The position numbers and the translations under genes were made by a program. The notes below the pieces were generated by a model. The model ran no database searches. It saw nothing but the letters and a program-made list of their open reading frames with translations, and had not been told where the DNA came from. Positions 9,573 through 17,904 of a stretch of 64,000 bases of DNA are shown piece after piece; the stretch's first letter is position 1; each line of letters starts with the position of its first letter. This stretch comes from Rhodoferax fermentans (GTDB taxonomy: Bacteria; Pseudomonadota; Gammaproteobacteria; Burkholderiales; Burkholderiaceae_C). Location: the NCBI RefSeq assembly GCF_002017865.1, contig NZ_MTJN01000002.1:3534001-3598000 (forward strand). The letters are read 5' to 3'.

Positions 9573-10211
9573 TCAGTGTAGCGGCACGCCGGTTTTCTCC
9601 TGCAATTCGTCCATGCTAACCCCTGGCGCACGCTGCACCACCTTGAGGCCGTGGGGCGTGATGTCCATCACCGCCAGGTCGGTGATGATGCGGTCCACCA
9701 CACCCACACCGGTCAGCGGCAGGGTGCAGTCGGGCAGGATCTTCAGGTCAAAACTACCGTCCTTTTTCTTGGCCACGTGTTCCATCAGCACCACCACACT
9801 TTTGACGCCACCCACCAAGTCCATGGCGCCCCCCATGCCCTTGACCATCTTGCCCGGAATCATCCAGTTGGCCAGGTCACCGCGCTCACTGACCTGCATG
9901 GCCCCCAGAATGCTCAGATTGACCTTGCCACCCCGGATCATGGCAAAGCTGTCGTGGCTGCCAAAAATGCTGGAGCCTGGCAGTGTGGTCACGGTTTGTT
10001 TGCCCGCATTGATCAAGTCGGCGTCGACCTCGTCCTCGGTCGGAAACGGGCCAATACCGAGCATGCCGTTTTCACTCTGCAGCCAGACCTCGATGTCCTG
10101 CGGCACAAAGTTGGCCACCAGGGTGGGCAGCCCGATGCCCAGGTTCACATAAAAACCGTCCTGCAATTCCTGGGCCGCGATGGCCGCCATTTCCTCGTGT
10201 GTCCAGGCCAT
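9573..10211 (-). CDS. scoB: 3-oxoacid CoA-transferase, subunit B
   Basis: Beta subunit of the enzyme that moves CoA from succinyl-CoA to acetoacetate or another 3-oxoacid. 212 residues from ATG 10211, which has a good AGGAG upstream; a TTG two codons earlier is less likely. The catalytic-glutamate motif is present as [12 protein letters not shown], and the chain ends in the family manner ([17 protein letters not shown]). It starts two bases after the scoA stop. PcaJ (3-oxoadipate) or AtoA are close relatives, and the true acid cannot be read from sequence. Confidence 0.88.
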   Translation of the reverse strand: MAWTHEEMAAIAAQELQDGFYVNLGIGLPTLVANFVPQDIEVWLQSENGMLGIGPFPTEDEVDADLINAGKQTVTTLPGSSIFGSHDSFAMIRGGKVNLSILGAMQVSERGDLANWMIPGKMVKGMGGAMDLVGGVKSVVVLMEHVAKKKDGSFDLKILPDCTLPLTGVGVVDRIITDLAVMDITPHGLKVVQRAPGVSMDELQEKTGVPLH

Positions 10212-10213
10212 GG

Positions 10214-10921
10214 TCAAGCTCCTTTTTTCTCAGACAGGGTGCGTTTTTCAATGCGTTTCTCAGGCGTCGCATTGAGCACGATTCGGTTCACGTAGATGCC
10301 CGGCAGGTGCACCGCGTCGGGGTCAAACGTGCCGTTTTCGACAATCTCCTCGACCTCCACCACGGTGATCTTGCCGGCCATGGCCACCGCCGGGTTGAAG
10401 TTGCGCGCAGTGCGCCGAAAGATCAGGTTGCCGCTTCTGTCGGCTTTGTAGGCCTTGACCAGCGACACATCGGGCACCAGCGCATGCTCCAGGATGTAGG
10501 CGTGGCCATCAAACACCCGGCTTTCCTTGCCCTGGGCCACCAGCGTGCCCACACCGGTGCGCACATAAAACGCTGGGATACCAGCACCACCGGCGCGCAG
10601 CTTCTCGGCCAAGGTGCCTTGTGGTGTGAATTCCAGCTCCAGCTCACCGGCCAGGAATTGGCGCTCGAACTCCTTGTTCTCACCCACATAGCTGGAGATC
10701 ATTTTTTTGATCTGGCGGCTTTCCAGCAGCTTGCCCAGGCCAAAGCCGTCCACGCCAGCGTTGTTGGAGATCACGGTCAGGTCTTTTTTGCCACTGTCAC
10801 GCAAGGCATCGATCAGCGCCTCGGGGATGCCGCACAGGCCAAAGCCGCCCACGGCCAGCAACTGGGAATCCCGGACGATGCCACGCAGCGCGGCCGCTGC
10901 TGACGGGTAGATTTTGTTCAC
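10214..10921 (-). CDS. scoA: 3-oxoacid CoA-transferase, subunit A
   Basis: Alpha subunit paired with ScoB, 235 residues, starting at GTG 10921 ([12 protein letters not shown]). The CoA-transferase family 1 N-terminal signature is clear as [17 protein letters not shown] near residue 25. The end ([19 protein letters not shown]) matches SCOT-type alpha subunits. Transcribed away from the PAS-LuxR gene across a short region with paired ACTACNTAGT boxes, so its control by that regulator is likely though inferred. Confidence 0.88.
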   Translation of the reverse strand: MNKIYPSAAAALRGIVRDSQLLAVGGFGLCGIPEALIDALRDSGKKDLTVISNNAGVDGFGLGKLLESRQIKKMISSYVGENKEFERQFLAGELELEFTPQGTLAEKLRAGGAGIPAFYVRTGVGTLVAQGKESRVFDGHAYILEHALVPDVSLVKAYKADRSGNLIFRRTARNFNPAVAMAGKITVVEVEEIVENGTFDPDAVHLPGIYVNRIVLNATPEKRIEKRTLSEKKGA

Positions 10922-10959
10922 GCCAAGTTCTCCGGTGTTGGTGGTTGTGGCGCTAGCAT

Positions 10960-10981
10960 ACTACTTAGTTCACTACGTAGT
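10960..10981. promoter_or_regulatory. Paired ACTACNTAGT boxes in the scoA/regulator intergenic region
   Basis: A perfect 10-bp palindrome ACTACGTAGT at 10972-10981 is preceded 12 bp earlier by ACTACTTAGT at 10960-10969. Both lie between the divergent starts at 10921 and 11007. This is the expected look of a two-site operator for a dimeric regulator; binding is inferred. Confidence 0.6.
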
Positions 10982-11006
10982 TTTTCCTAAAGGACAACCC
11001 TAGGCC

Positions 11007-11564
11007 ATGAACGACTTCGACTACCGCCTGGCGTTTGAGATGGCCCCGGTGGGCCTGGCGCTGTCACGCAACCGCACCATGGTGGACTGCAACCGCCACC
11101 TGTGTGACATGTTTGGTGCACACCGTGAACAGCTGGTGGGCCAGTCGTTTCAGCTGCTCTACCCCACAGTGCAGGAGTTCGAGCGCGCCGGTGCGCGCAT
11201 TGCACCGCTGCTGAACCGCCACGGCACCTACGCAGACGACCGCATCATGAAGCGGCTCGACGGGCCCCACAAAGGCCAGCCCTTCTGGTGCCATGTGACC
11301 GGCCGGGCTCTGAACCAGGCTGCCCCGCATGAGGCCGGCATCTGGAGCTTTGAAGATCTCAGTGCCCGGCGCCCGATGAAGGCCGAGTTGACAGCGCGCG
11401 AACGCGAGGTGGCAGCGCAGCTGATGGGGGGTCTGTCAAGCAAGGAAATTGGCCGCGCGCTGGGCATCAGCCACCGCACCGTGGAAATTTACCGGGCCAA
11501 GCTGATGCGAAAATACGCAGCATCCAACACGGGTGACCTCGTGCACAAGCTGATGTCGGGCTGA
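11007..11564 (+). CDS. PAS-LuxR type transcriptional regulator
   Basis: 185 residues. The N-terminal half is a PAS-like sensor (LAFEMAPVGLALSRNRTMVDCNRHLCDMFG, residues 8-37). The C-terminal 60 residues are a GerE/LuxR helix-turn-helix (LTAREREVAAQLMGGLSSKE, then TVEIYRAKLMRKYAA). It is divergent from the CoA-transferase genes and likely controls them, sensing an unknown small ligand through the PAS domain. ATG 11007 follows AAAGGA. Confidence 0.82.
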   Translation: MNDFDYRLAFEMAPVGLALSRNRTMVDCNRHLCDMFGAHREQLVGQSFQLLYPTVQEFERAGARIAPLLNRHGTYADDRIMKRLDGPHKGQPFWCHVTGRALNQAAPHEAGIWSFEDLSARRPMKAELTAREREVAAQLMGGLSSKEIGRALGISHRTVEIYRAKLMRKYAASNTGDLVHKLMSG

Positions 11565-11669
11565 TGCCCCGAATGGCATGGATATTGCTAACCTTTGTGT
11601 GACTTGTATCAAAGCATGCCCCACAAGTTCGCCACACACTCTGATTGCGTTCAACCCAAAGGAGAAATC

Positions 11670-12059
11670 ATGGCTACAACCACCAAGAAGTCCACCGCTG
11701 CTGATGCAGAAGCCAAACCAGCGGTCAAGAAAGCTGCCGCCAAAAAGGTGGCCGCTGCTGCGTTGGCACCTGCGGTCACAGCGCCTGTGGCGACCACGGC
11801 CGCGCCTGAGGCCAGCCCGGCTGTCGCAGCCAAACCGGCGGCCAAGGCGCCTGCCAAAAAAGTCAGCGCCACCAAACTCAAACCCTCGTCAGCGCCAGCA
11901 CCGGTGCTCACCAGCGAACAACGCAACCACTACGTCTCGGTGGCGGCGTTCTACATCGCCGAGCGCCGTGGCTTCACCCTGGGCAACCCGGCAGACGACT
12001 GGCTGGCCGCTGAAGCTGAAGTGGATCGTCTGATTGCCAGCGGTCATTTCAGCGCCTGA
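11670..12059 (+). CDS. Ala/Lys-rich protein with C-terminal DUF2934
   Basis: 129 residues from ATG 11670, preceded by GGAGAAATC. The first ~85 residues are a low-complexity, histone H1-like tail of Lys, Ala and Pro (KKAAAKKVAAAALA). The last ~45 form a DUF2934 domain (HYVSVAAFYIAERRGF then DDWLAAEAEVDRLI). The basic tail suggests a nucleic-acid or other polyanion partner, which is inference only. A copy of the dispersed repeat follows the stop. Confidence 0.75.
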   Translation: MATTTKKSTAADAEAKPAVKKAAAKKVAAAALAPAVTAPVATTAAPEASPAVAAKPAAKAPAKKVSATKLKPSSAPAPVLTSEQRNHYVSVAAFYIAERRGFTLGNPADDWLAAEAEVDRLIASGHFSA

Positions 12060-12070
12060 GTCAATTCTTC

Positions 12071-12120
12071 TCTTTTGATAGCTACCAGCCCTTTATCCAA
12101 AAGGGCTAGAGCCTCTTTTA
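12071..12120 (+). repeat. Dispersed palindromic repeat, copy 2
   Basis: GATAGCTACC-AGCCCTTTAT-CC-AAAAGGGCTAGAGCC followed by TCTTTTA. It lies between the convergent DUF2934 and thioesterase genes. Confidence 0.85.
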
Positions 12121-12139
12121 TCGATCAACGGCGGCTTCC

Positions 12140-12559
12140 TCAGCTGACCACAGCGCGCAACCACTCGGGCAGGGCCACGGCCTTTTGCTGGGGAAAATCA
12201 ATCCAGATGGTGGTGGCACCGCCCGCCGCACAGATCACCCCCGGGCGGTCAGCACGTTCCATCGTGACCCAGGTCTCAAAGGTGGTGCGCCCCGGGTCAC
12301 TGGTGTAGAGCTTGGTCAGCACCTCCCCCGGGTAGGCCAGCTGTTTGTAGAAATTGCAGAAGGCGTTGACGATCACCGGCCCCTGCCCGGTGGGTGTGGG
12401 CATGGCAGCAATGCTGTGCATCCAGTCCACCCGCGCGATTTCCAGGTACCTGAAGTAAGTCGCGTTGTTGACATGGTTGAGTGCGTCCATGTCGCCCCAG
12501 CGGATCGGGATCAGCAACTCGTACACCAGCTTCTTGTGCTCCGGAATCTCGATCTTCAT
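12140..12559 (-). CDS. Hot-dog fold acyl-CoA thioesterase (YbgC/4HBT type)
   Basis: 139 residues hydrolysing an acyl-CoA thioester. The 4HBT signature is plain: IRWGDMDALNHVNNATYFRY near residues 18-37, with the catalytic Asp in GDMD. The start ATG overlaps the stop of ubiC by four bases, so the two are translated together. The substrate is unknown. Confidence 0.85.
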   Translation of the reverse strand: MKIEIPEHKKLVYELLIPIRWGDMDALNHVNNATYFRYLEIARVDWMHSIAAMPTPTGQGPVIVNAFCNFYKQLAYPGEVLTKLYTSDPGRTTFETWVTMERADRPGVICAAGGATTIWIDFPQQKAVALPEWLRAVVS

Positions 12560-13122
12560 GGTCTACCCTTCCAATCTATTGGCTGCCACCGTGCCACCGG
12601 ACCTGTCCAGGCGGCCGGGGGTGCCAGAAACACCTCCATCACCAGCAGCGGCGCCTGTTGGCGCAAAAACACCGAACGCCGCGCCGACAGGCTGCGTGGT
12701 GCACCGGGGCGCACGCGCTGGATCTGCCGGGGCAAGGCCGTGTTGGGTTTGAACTGCTTGAACTGCATCGGCTGGCGGGTGATGCCCGAACGCCGGAACA
12801 ACACATCGGCCAGCGGCCGAGTGCCCAAACCACGCACCGAGCGCCAGGCCGCCAGCGAGTGCGCATGGGCGGTGACACTGCGGGCAAACACCACAGGGAC
12901 CCCATCCACCTTGAGCAGCACCTCGCGCACGTAACCATCACGCCGCCCGGCCACACCCAGTGCCTGCGCCTCATCCACCGTCAAGGGCAGCCGCCCCTGA
13001 CGCAGCACCTGCACCGAAAAAACATCACCACTGGCAGCCAGACGTGCGCTCAGCGAGCCGGTCGCCGCCAGCCAGCGCCCCAGGCCACCGTGGCCAAAGT
13101 TGTGATCTGTCCAACCGCTCAT
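12556..13122 (-). CDS. ubiC: Chorismate--pyruvate lyase
   Basis: Converts chorismate to 4-hydroxybenzoate and pyruvate, the entry step of ubiquinone synthesis. 188 residues from ATG 13122 (MSGWTDHNFGHGG). Chor_lyase features are present: a SLSARLAASG segment, VREVLLKVDGVPVVFARSV with the conserved Arg, the LGTRPLADVLF block, and RRSVFLRQQAPLLVMEVFL near the end. It overlaps the EamA gene before it and the thioesterase after it by four bases each. ubiA is not nearby. A longer in-frame extension to 13563 lies inside the transporter and is not used. Confidence 0.85.
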   Translation of the reverse strand: MSGWTDHNFGHGGLGRWLAATGSLSARLAASGDVFSVQVLRQGRLPLTVDEAQALGVAGRRDGYVREVLLKVDGVPVVFARSVTAHAHSLAAWRSVRGLGTRPLADVLFRRSGITRQPMQFKQFKPNTALPRQIQRVRPGAPRSLSARRSVFLRQQAPLLVMEVFLAPPAAWTGPVARWQPIDWKGRP

Positions 13123-14063
13123 CGGTGTGCCCTGATCGAGGCAAGGGTGCCCAAGGTGAACAGCAGCACGGCCAGCCACTGCGCCAGTGTGGGCCAGTCG
13201 CCCTGCCAGACAAACGCGTAGAACAGGCCAAACAGGGTTTCGCTGACAATCAGTTGCCCAGCCAGACTGACACTCAAACGGCGGCTGGCCAGGTTCCACA
13301 ACATGCTGCCAGCCCAGCCCGAGCCCACCCCGGTCGCTATACAGGCCATAGCTGCCAGCCCAATATTTTCCTGGGCCAGAAGCTCTTTTGGATCTGAACC
13401 GGCGATCAGCCACAAGAGCAAGGCCCCCACACCGGTGGCTATGCCCATCCAGTTGGTCCACTGCGCCGCACTCACCTGCGGGTGGCGTTTGAGCCAGAGT
13501 GCGTTCAGCAGCGCAAAAACGGTCCAGCTGAGCATGGCGACCACCGCCAGCAACACACCCCACCAGAAATCAGCCCCGTGCTGCGGCAGCACCAGGGCAT
13601 GGGCCAGGCTGGCCTGCGTCATCAGCAACAAACCCGCTGCGGTCAGCACCAACCCGGGCAGCAGGGCCGACCATTTGAGCCCGAGCGGTTTGCCCAGCAG
13701 CATCACCCAGATCGGGATGGTGCCCACAATCAGTGTCGGCACTTCGGAGCCAGCCGCGCTGATCGCCTCGGCCAGCAACAGGTAGTAACCGGTGGCGCCC
13801 AGCAGGCTCATGCCCAGGGCGGTGGCCGCCTGCGACCAGGTCGGCAGGCTGTGGCTGCGTCGCCCCAGCACCATCATCACGGCGGCCATCAGCCCGAAAC
13901 TGACAAACCGCCCGGCGGTCAAGTCCACCGAGGACAAGCCCGGCGTCAACTGTGGCACCACAAACACCAAACCCCACAAGGCCCCCGCCCCGACCCCGGC
14001 GGCGATACCGATCCAGATGGCGCGGGAAGGTGTGTGGGCGGCGCTAGACCCCAAAACCATCAT
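13119..14063 (-). CDS. EamA/DMT-family transporter
   Basis: 314 residues with about ten hydrophobic segments in two EamA repeats (GVGAGALWGLVFVVPQLTPG opens the first; LLAVVAMLSWTVFALLNALW opens the second). Inner-membrane exporter of unknown small metabolites. Its start lies inside the 3' end of the SDR gene (20-base overlap), and its stop overlaps the ubiC start, so translation along this cluster is tightly linked. Confidence 0.85.
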   Translation of the reverse strand: MMVLGSSAAHTPSRAIWIGIAAGVGAGALWGLVFVVPQLTPGLSSVDLTAGRFVSFGLMAAVMMVLGRRSHSLPTWSQAATALGMSLLGATGYYLLLAEAISAAGSEVPTLIVGTIPIWVMLLGKPLGLKWSALLPGLVLTAAGLLLMTQASLAHALVLPQHGADFWWGVLLAVVAMLSWTVFALLNALWLKRHPQVSAAQWTNWMGIATGVGALLLWLIAGSDPKELLAQENIGLAAMACIATGVGSGWAGSMLWNLASRRLSVSLAGQLIVSETLFGLFYAFVWQGDWPTLAQWLAVLLFTLGTLASIRAHR

Positions 14064-14826
14064 CTGCAGAAATCACCGCGCCGTTGATGAAATGGCTTTG
14101 GTCCGAACACAACATCACCAGCAGCGCGTCCAGGTCTTGCGGCTGACCGACGCGTTTGCGCGGCAGCATCTGCAGCAACCTCTGACCGGCCTCGGTCTGC
14201 CAGTGGTGGTGGTTGATCTCGGTGTCGATGTAGCCCGGGCAGATGGCATTGACATTGATGCCATGTTTGCCCCATTCGAGCGCCATGGCTTTGGTCATCT
14301 GGATCACCGCTGCCTTGCTCATCGCATACACCCCGATCTTGGGCAACACCCGCAGGCCCGCCGCCGAGGCCACGTTGATGATGCGCCCACCGGTGAACGA
14401 GCCCGGCGCCTGCCCTTGGGCACGCCCCAGCATGCGTTTGGCGACTTCTTGCGCCATGAAAAACGCACCCTTGGTGTTGGTGTTGAAAACAAAGTCAAAG
14501 TCGGCATCACTCACGTCCTGCAGACGCTGGCTGGTGCTCACACCCGAGTTGTTGACCAGGATGTCGATCGAGCCGACCTCGGTCTCGGCGTGCGCCACGG
14601 CGGACTTGATGCTGTTGTGGTCGGTCACATCGAGTTCCAGCACATGGGCGTCCCCGCCCTCACCGTCAATCTGGGCACGCAGCTCTTTGAGCTTGTCGAT
14701 GCGGCGACTCGCCAGAACCACCGCCGCACCGGCGCTGGCCAGGGTGCGTGCGAACTGGGCACCCAGGCCGCTGGAGGCGCCCGTCACCAGGGCCACACGG
14801 CCCGACAGATCAATGTTGTATGTCAT
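14044..14826 (-). CDS. Short-chain dehydrogenase/reductase
   Basis: 260-residue NAD(P)-dependent oxidoreductase. Rossmann motif TGASSGLG (residues 15-22), NNSG motif, catalytic Ser in NVASAAG and YAMSK as YxxxK. The end SADDGFGV is typical of classical SDRs annotated near fatty-acid degradation genes. It is divergent from ETF-QO, with a perfect palindrome between them, so a role in acyl-CoA or hydroxyacyl oxidation is reasonable but not proven. Confidence 0.85.
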   Translation of the reverse strand: MTYNIDLSGRVALVTGASSGLGAQFARTLASAGAAVVLASRRIDKLKELRAQIDGEGGDAHVLELDVTDHNSIKSAVAHAETEVGSIDILVNNSGVSTSQRLQDVSDADFDFVFNTNTKGAFFMAQEVAKRMLGRAQGQAPGSFTGGRIINVASAAGLRVLPKIGVYAMSKAAVIQMTKAMALEWGKHGINVNAICPGYIDTEINHHHWQTEAGQRLLQMLPRKRVGQPQDLDALLVMLCSDQSHFINGAVISADDGFGV

Positions 14827-14842
14827 GTTCTTCTTTCCAGAA

Positions 14843-14864
14843 AAATAGAACGACCGTTCTATTT
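14843..14864. promoter_or_regulatory. Perfect 22-bp palindrome, TetR-type operator candidate
   Basis: Arms AAATAGAACG / CGTTCTATTT around AC, between the divergent SDR (start 14826) and ETF-QO (start 14960) genes. Length and symmetry fit a TetR/FadR-like dimer site. No TetR gene occurs in the window, so the regulator would act in trans. Confidence 0.65.
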
Positions 14865-14959
14865 AGTGCAGCTCAGCCTCTAGAATTCGTTTTATCTTCG
14901 ACAATCCGTCATCTGCAGCAGATGCGCTGCACTCTGACCATTATCCAGCGAGAACCACC

Positions 14960-16651
14960 ATGACCCCCCAGGACATCCTAGCTCAGTACGGCCCACGCGA
15001 ATCGATGGAATACGACATCGTCATCGTCGGCGGCGGCCCCGCTGGCCTGTCGAGCGCCATCCGCCTCAAACAACTTGCCACCGAACAAGGCAAAGAGGTT
15101 TCGGTGGTGGTGCTCGAAAAAGGCTCCGAGCCCGGTGCCCACATCCTCTCGGGCGCGGTGCTCGACCCGCAGTCCCTCACCGAGCTGTTCCCCGACTGGA
15201 AAGCCATGGGCGCACCACTGGACCAGCCCGTCACCGACGAGGCCATGTTGTTCCTCAGTGAAGGTGGCGCCTACCGCACACCCAACTTTTTGCTGCCCGA
15301 ATGCAGCCAGAACCACGGCAACTACATCATCAGTGTGGGCGCGCTGACCCGCTGGCTGGCCCAGCAGGCCGAAAACCTCGGTGTGGAAATTTTCCCGGGC
15401 TTTGCCGCCGCCGAGGTGTTGTATGACGAACAAGGCGCGGTGCGCGGTGTGGCCACCGGCAACATGGGCATCGAGAAAAACGGTGAACCCGGCCCCAACT
15501 TCCAGATCGGCATGGAGCTGCTGGGCAAATACACCATTTTTGCCGAAGGTGCGCGCGGCCACCTGGGCAAACAGCTGATTGCCAAATACCAACTCGACGC
15601 CGGTTGTGACCCACAAAGTTACGGCATTGGCATCAAAGAACTGTGGGAGGTCGACCCGGCACGCCACGAACCCGGCTTGGTGGTGCACACCGCTGGCTGG
15701 CCGATGGACAACAAAACCTACGGCGGCTCCTTCCTGTACCACATGGCCGACAACAAGATCGCCCTGGGGTTCGTGACCGGTCTGAACTACGAAAACCCCT
15801 ACCTGAGCCCGTTCGAGGAATTCCAGCGCTGGAAAACCCACCCCAACATCCGCTGGTACCTGGAAAATGACAAGGGTGAAGTAACTGCGAAAAGAATAGC
15901 ATACGGCGCACGCGCCATCACGGCTGGCGGCCTGTTGGCCCTGCCAAAGACGGTGTTCCCGGGTGGTGCACTGGTGGGCTGTGACGCGGGTTTCCTGAAT
16001 GTCAGCCGCATCAAGGGCACCCACGCCGCGATCAAGACCGGCATGCAAGCCGCCGAGGCGGCGTTTGAGGCCGTCACCAGCGGGCGAGCGCAGGACGAAC
16101 TCAGCGCCTACCCGCAGGCATTCAAAAACAGCTGGCTCTACACCGAGCTCAACAAAGCTCGCAACTTCAAGGCCTGGTTCAAATACGGCCTGGGCGTGGG
16201 CACCCTGATGAACGGGCTGGAGCAGTTTGGCCTCAAGGGCAAGATGTCCTGGACCATCCACCGCGACAAGCCCGACCACGCCTACCTGAAGCCGGCCTCT
16301 GAATGCAAGCCGATTGCCTACCCCAAACCCGATGGCAAGCTGACTTTTGACCGCCTCTCCAGCGTCTTCATCAGCAACGCCAACCACGAAGAAAACCAGC
16401 CTGCCCACCTGACGCTCAAAGACGCCAGCGTGCCGGTTGCCATCAACCTGGCCAAGTACGCGGGGCCCGAGGCGCGTTATTGCCCGGCCGGGGTGTACGA
16501 GTTTGTCAAGGACGCCAACGGCGCCGACCAGTTGCAGATCAGTGCCCAAAACTGTGTGCACTGCAAAACCTGCGACATCAAGGACCCGACGCAAAACATC
16601 GTCTGGGTCACGCCAGAAGGTGGCGGTGGCCCCAATTACGCGGAGATGTGA
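14960..16651 (+). CDS. Electron transfer flavoprotein-ubiquinone oxidoreductase
   Basis: Membrane-bound flavo-iron-sulfur enzyme that passes electrons from ETF (beta-oxidation, amino acid degradation) to the quinone pool. 563 residues, full length. FAD-binding DIVIVGGGPAGLSSAIRLK is near residue 19. The C-terminal 4Fe-4S ligands are CPAGVYEF, then CVHCKTCDIKDP, ending VTPEGGGGPNYAEM. A patch around 15885-15905 uses AT-rich codons including ATA, unlike the rest of the gene. Confidence 0.95.
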   Translation: MTPQDILAQYGPRESMEYDIVIVGGGPAGLSSAIRLKQLATEQGKEVSVVVLEKGSEPGAHILSGAVLDPQSLTELFPDWKAMGAPLDQPVTDEAMLFLSEGGAYRTPNFLLPECSQNHGNYIISVGALTRWLAQQAENLGVEIFPGFAAAEVLYDEQGAVRGVATGNMGIEKNGEPGPNFQIGMELLGKYTIFAEGARGHLGKQLIAKYQLDAGCDPQSYGIGIKELWEVDPARHEPGLVVHTAGWPMDNKTYGGSFLYHMADNKIALGFVTGLNYENPYLSPFEEFQRWKTHPNIRWYLENDKGEVTAKRIAYGARAITAGGLLALPKTVFPGGALVGCDAGFLNVSRIKGTHAAIKTGMQAAEAAFEAVTSGRAQDELSAYPQAFKNSWLYTELNKARNFKAWFKYGLGVGTLMNGLEQFGLKGKMSWTIHRDKPDHAYLKPASECKPIAYPKPDGKLTFDRLSSVFISNANHEENQPAHLTLKDASVPVAINLAKYAGPEARYCPAGVYEFVKDANGADQLQISAQNCVHCKTCDIKDPTQNIVWVTPEGGGGPNYAEM

Positions 16652-16983
16652 TGCCACCTTCGATGCCTGTCAAACCACATTGGTCGACTGAGCCGCAGGG
16701 ACGCTGGTACCGCTGGCGCGGCTACACCGTGCGCTGGCTGCTGTTTGGGCTGGTGGTCAATGTGTTTCAGCCGGTGGCCAAGGATGTGGAATCCGTCTGG
16801 GTGGACAAGCTCTACCAGGCCTGGATCGGCCTGGTGTTTGGCGCTGCCTGTGCCGTGGTCTTCACACTGGCCGAAAACCGTTTCAACACACCACGCATCA
16901 AGTGGAAATCCTGGCTGATTGTGCTGGCCACCTGGCTCGGTGTGAAAGTGGCTTTTGTCAGCCTGATCGCGGTGGTGGACTGA
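16651..16983 (+). CDS. Small membrane protein after ETF-QO
   Basis: 110 residues from ATG 16651, sharing one base with the ETF-QO stop. Three hydrophobic stretches are visible (YTVRWLLFGLVVNVF; YQAWIGLVFGAACAVVFTLA; SWLIVLATWLGVKVAFVSLIAVV). No family recognised. The tight coupling suggests co-expression with ETF-QO. Confidence 0.7.
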   Translation: MPPSMPVKPHWSTEPQGRWYRWRGYTVRWLLFGLVVNVFQPVAKDVESVWVDKLYQAWIGLVFGAACAVVFTLAENRFNTPRIKWKSWLIVLATWLGVKVAFVSLIAVVD

Positions 16984-16996
16984 GTTAAGAGACAAC

Positions 16997-17016
16997 GCCC
17001 CAGTCACACTGGGGGC
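16997..17016. terminator. Hairpin between convergent genes
   Basis: GCCCCAGT-CAC-ACTGGGGGC, placed 13 bases after the small membrane protein stop and just beyond the opposing NlpC/P60 stop. It could end either transcript; there is no strong T-run. Confidence 0.45.
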
Positions 17017-17023
17017 AGCCAGC

Positions 17024-17599
17024 TCAGGGGCGGCGGAACGCCACGCGTTGTGAGGCCCAGTATCTGCTGGCCAGAGACTCCAGCCTGACCTCACCGCCAG
17101 TCGAGGGTGCATGCACAAAACGCCCCTCCCCCACGTAGATGCCCGCATGGGTCACCGTGTCGCGCTGGGCAAACAAGACCACATCACCGGAACGGATCGC
17201 CTCACCCGCCACCGGCGCGCCCCAAAACTGCAGTTTGGCCACGGTGCGCGGCGGCACCACACCAGCACGTGACCGGTACACATGGCTGATCAGGCCGCTG
17301 CAGTCAAAACCACTCTCAGGGGTGTTGCCACCATACCGGTAAGGTGTGCCCACCAATCCAACAGCGTACAGGGTGACATCACCCGCTTGCTCAGGCGTCA
17401 AGCGCGACGGGATGTCTGCCGCAGGAGCCGCAGCGCCGCCTGACGCCGGATAGGCTTGCCAGCCACGTTGCGCCGTTGGTGGGCTAGCGCAGCCCGCCAG
17501 CAACAGCGCCAACATCAGCGTCGACAGGGCAAGACACCTGGGGTGGCCCCAGCTGCCAGCCACTGGGCGAGAGGGTGTTTGGCGCAAAGCTCTTGTCAC
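17024..17599 (-). CDS. NlpC/P60 family lipoprotein peptidase
   Basis: Cell-wall hydrolase or amidase exported as a lipoprotein, 191 residues from GTG 17599. Lipobox LLLAGC follows a hydrophobic stretch near residue 30. The C40 catalytic Cys is in GFDCSGLISHVY and the His in VTHAGIYVG. The GTG overlaps the stop of the gene upstream (GTGA), which fixes this start over a longer frame. Confidence 0.85.
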   Translation of the reverse strand: MTRALRQTPSRPVAGSWGHPRCLALSTLMLALLLAGCASPPTAQRGWQAYPASGGAAAPAADIPSRLTPEQAGDVTLYAVGLVGTPYRYGGNTPESGFDCSGLISHVYRSRAGVVPPRTVAKLQFWGAPVAGEAIRSGDVVLFAQRDTVTHAGIYVGEGRFVHAPSTGGEVRLESLASRYWASQRVAFRRP

Positions 17600-17841
17600 T
17601 TCCAGCGCACCGCCAACAACACCATCAGCGCCACACCAATCGACCACAACAACCAGACCTGCGACACCGCATAAGGAAACACCATCAGGGCAAAACCAAT
17701 CGCGGTGAATTCGGCGCGTTTGGTTTGTTTGCCACGGCGAAAGGCCAGCAAGCCAATCACCAAGAACACCACGATGCCGGTGATGAACGCGGTCTGGTTG
17801 GACACCAGGCCCAGAAAGAGTGCTTTGTTCGAATCATTCAT
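17596..17841 (-). CDS. Small two-helix membrane protein
   Basis: 81 residues from ATG 17841 (MNDSNKALFLG). Two hydrophobic segments (FITGIVVFLVIGLLAF and WLLWSIGVALMVLLAV) are separated by a basic loop RRGKQTKRA. No family recognised. Its TGA overlaps the GTG of the NlpC/P60 gene, so the pair is an operon transcribed away from the glycine riboswitch. Confidence 0.65.
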   Translation of the reverse strand: MNDSNKALFLGLVSNQTAFITGIVVFLVIGLLAFRRGKQTKRAEFTAIGFALMVFPYAVSQVWLLWSIGVALMVLLAVRWK

Positions 17842-17904
17842 GCTGCAAGAGTCAACCCGTTGGAACAGAACCGCATTATCGGTGGTGCAGTTAGAATTCC
17901 GCGC

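Noticed and set aside
12556..13563. 335-codon version of ubiC
   Set aside because: The first 147 codons overlap the EamA gene in another frame and are low-quality; ATG 13122 gives the family length and a coupled start.
15885..15905. Repeat remnant in ETF-QO (AAAGAATAGCATACGG)
   Set aside because: The AT-rich codons are odd, but the match to the repeat is too short and the protein sequence is family-typical.
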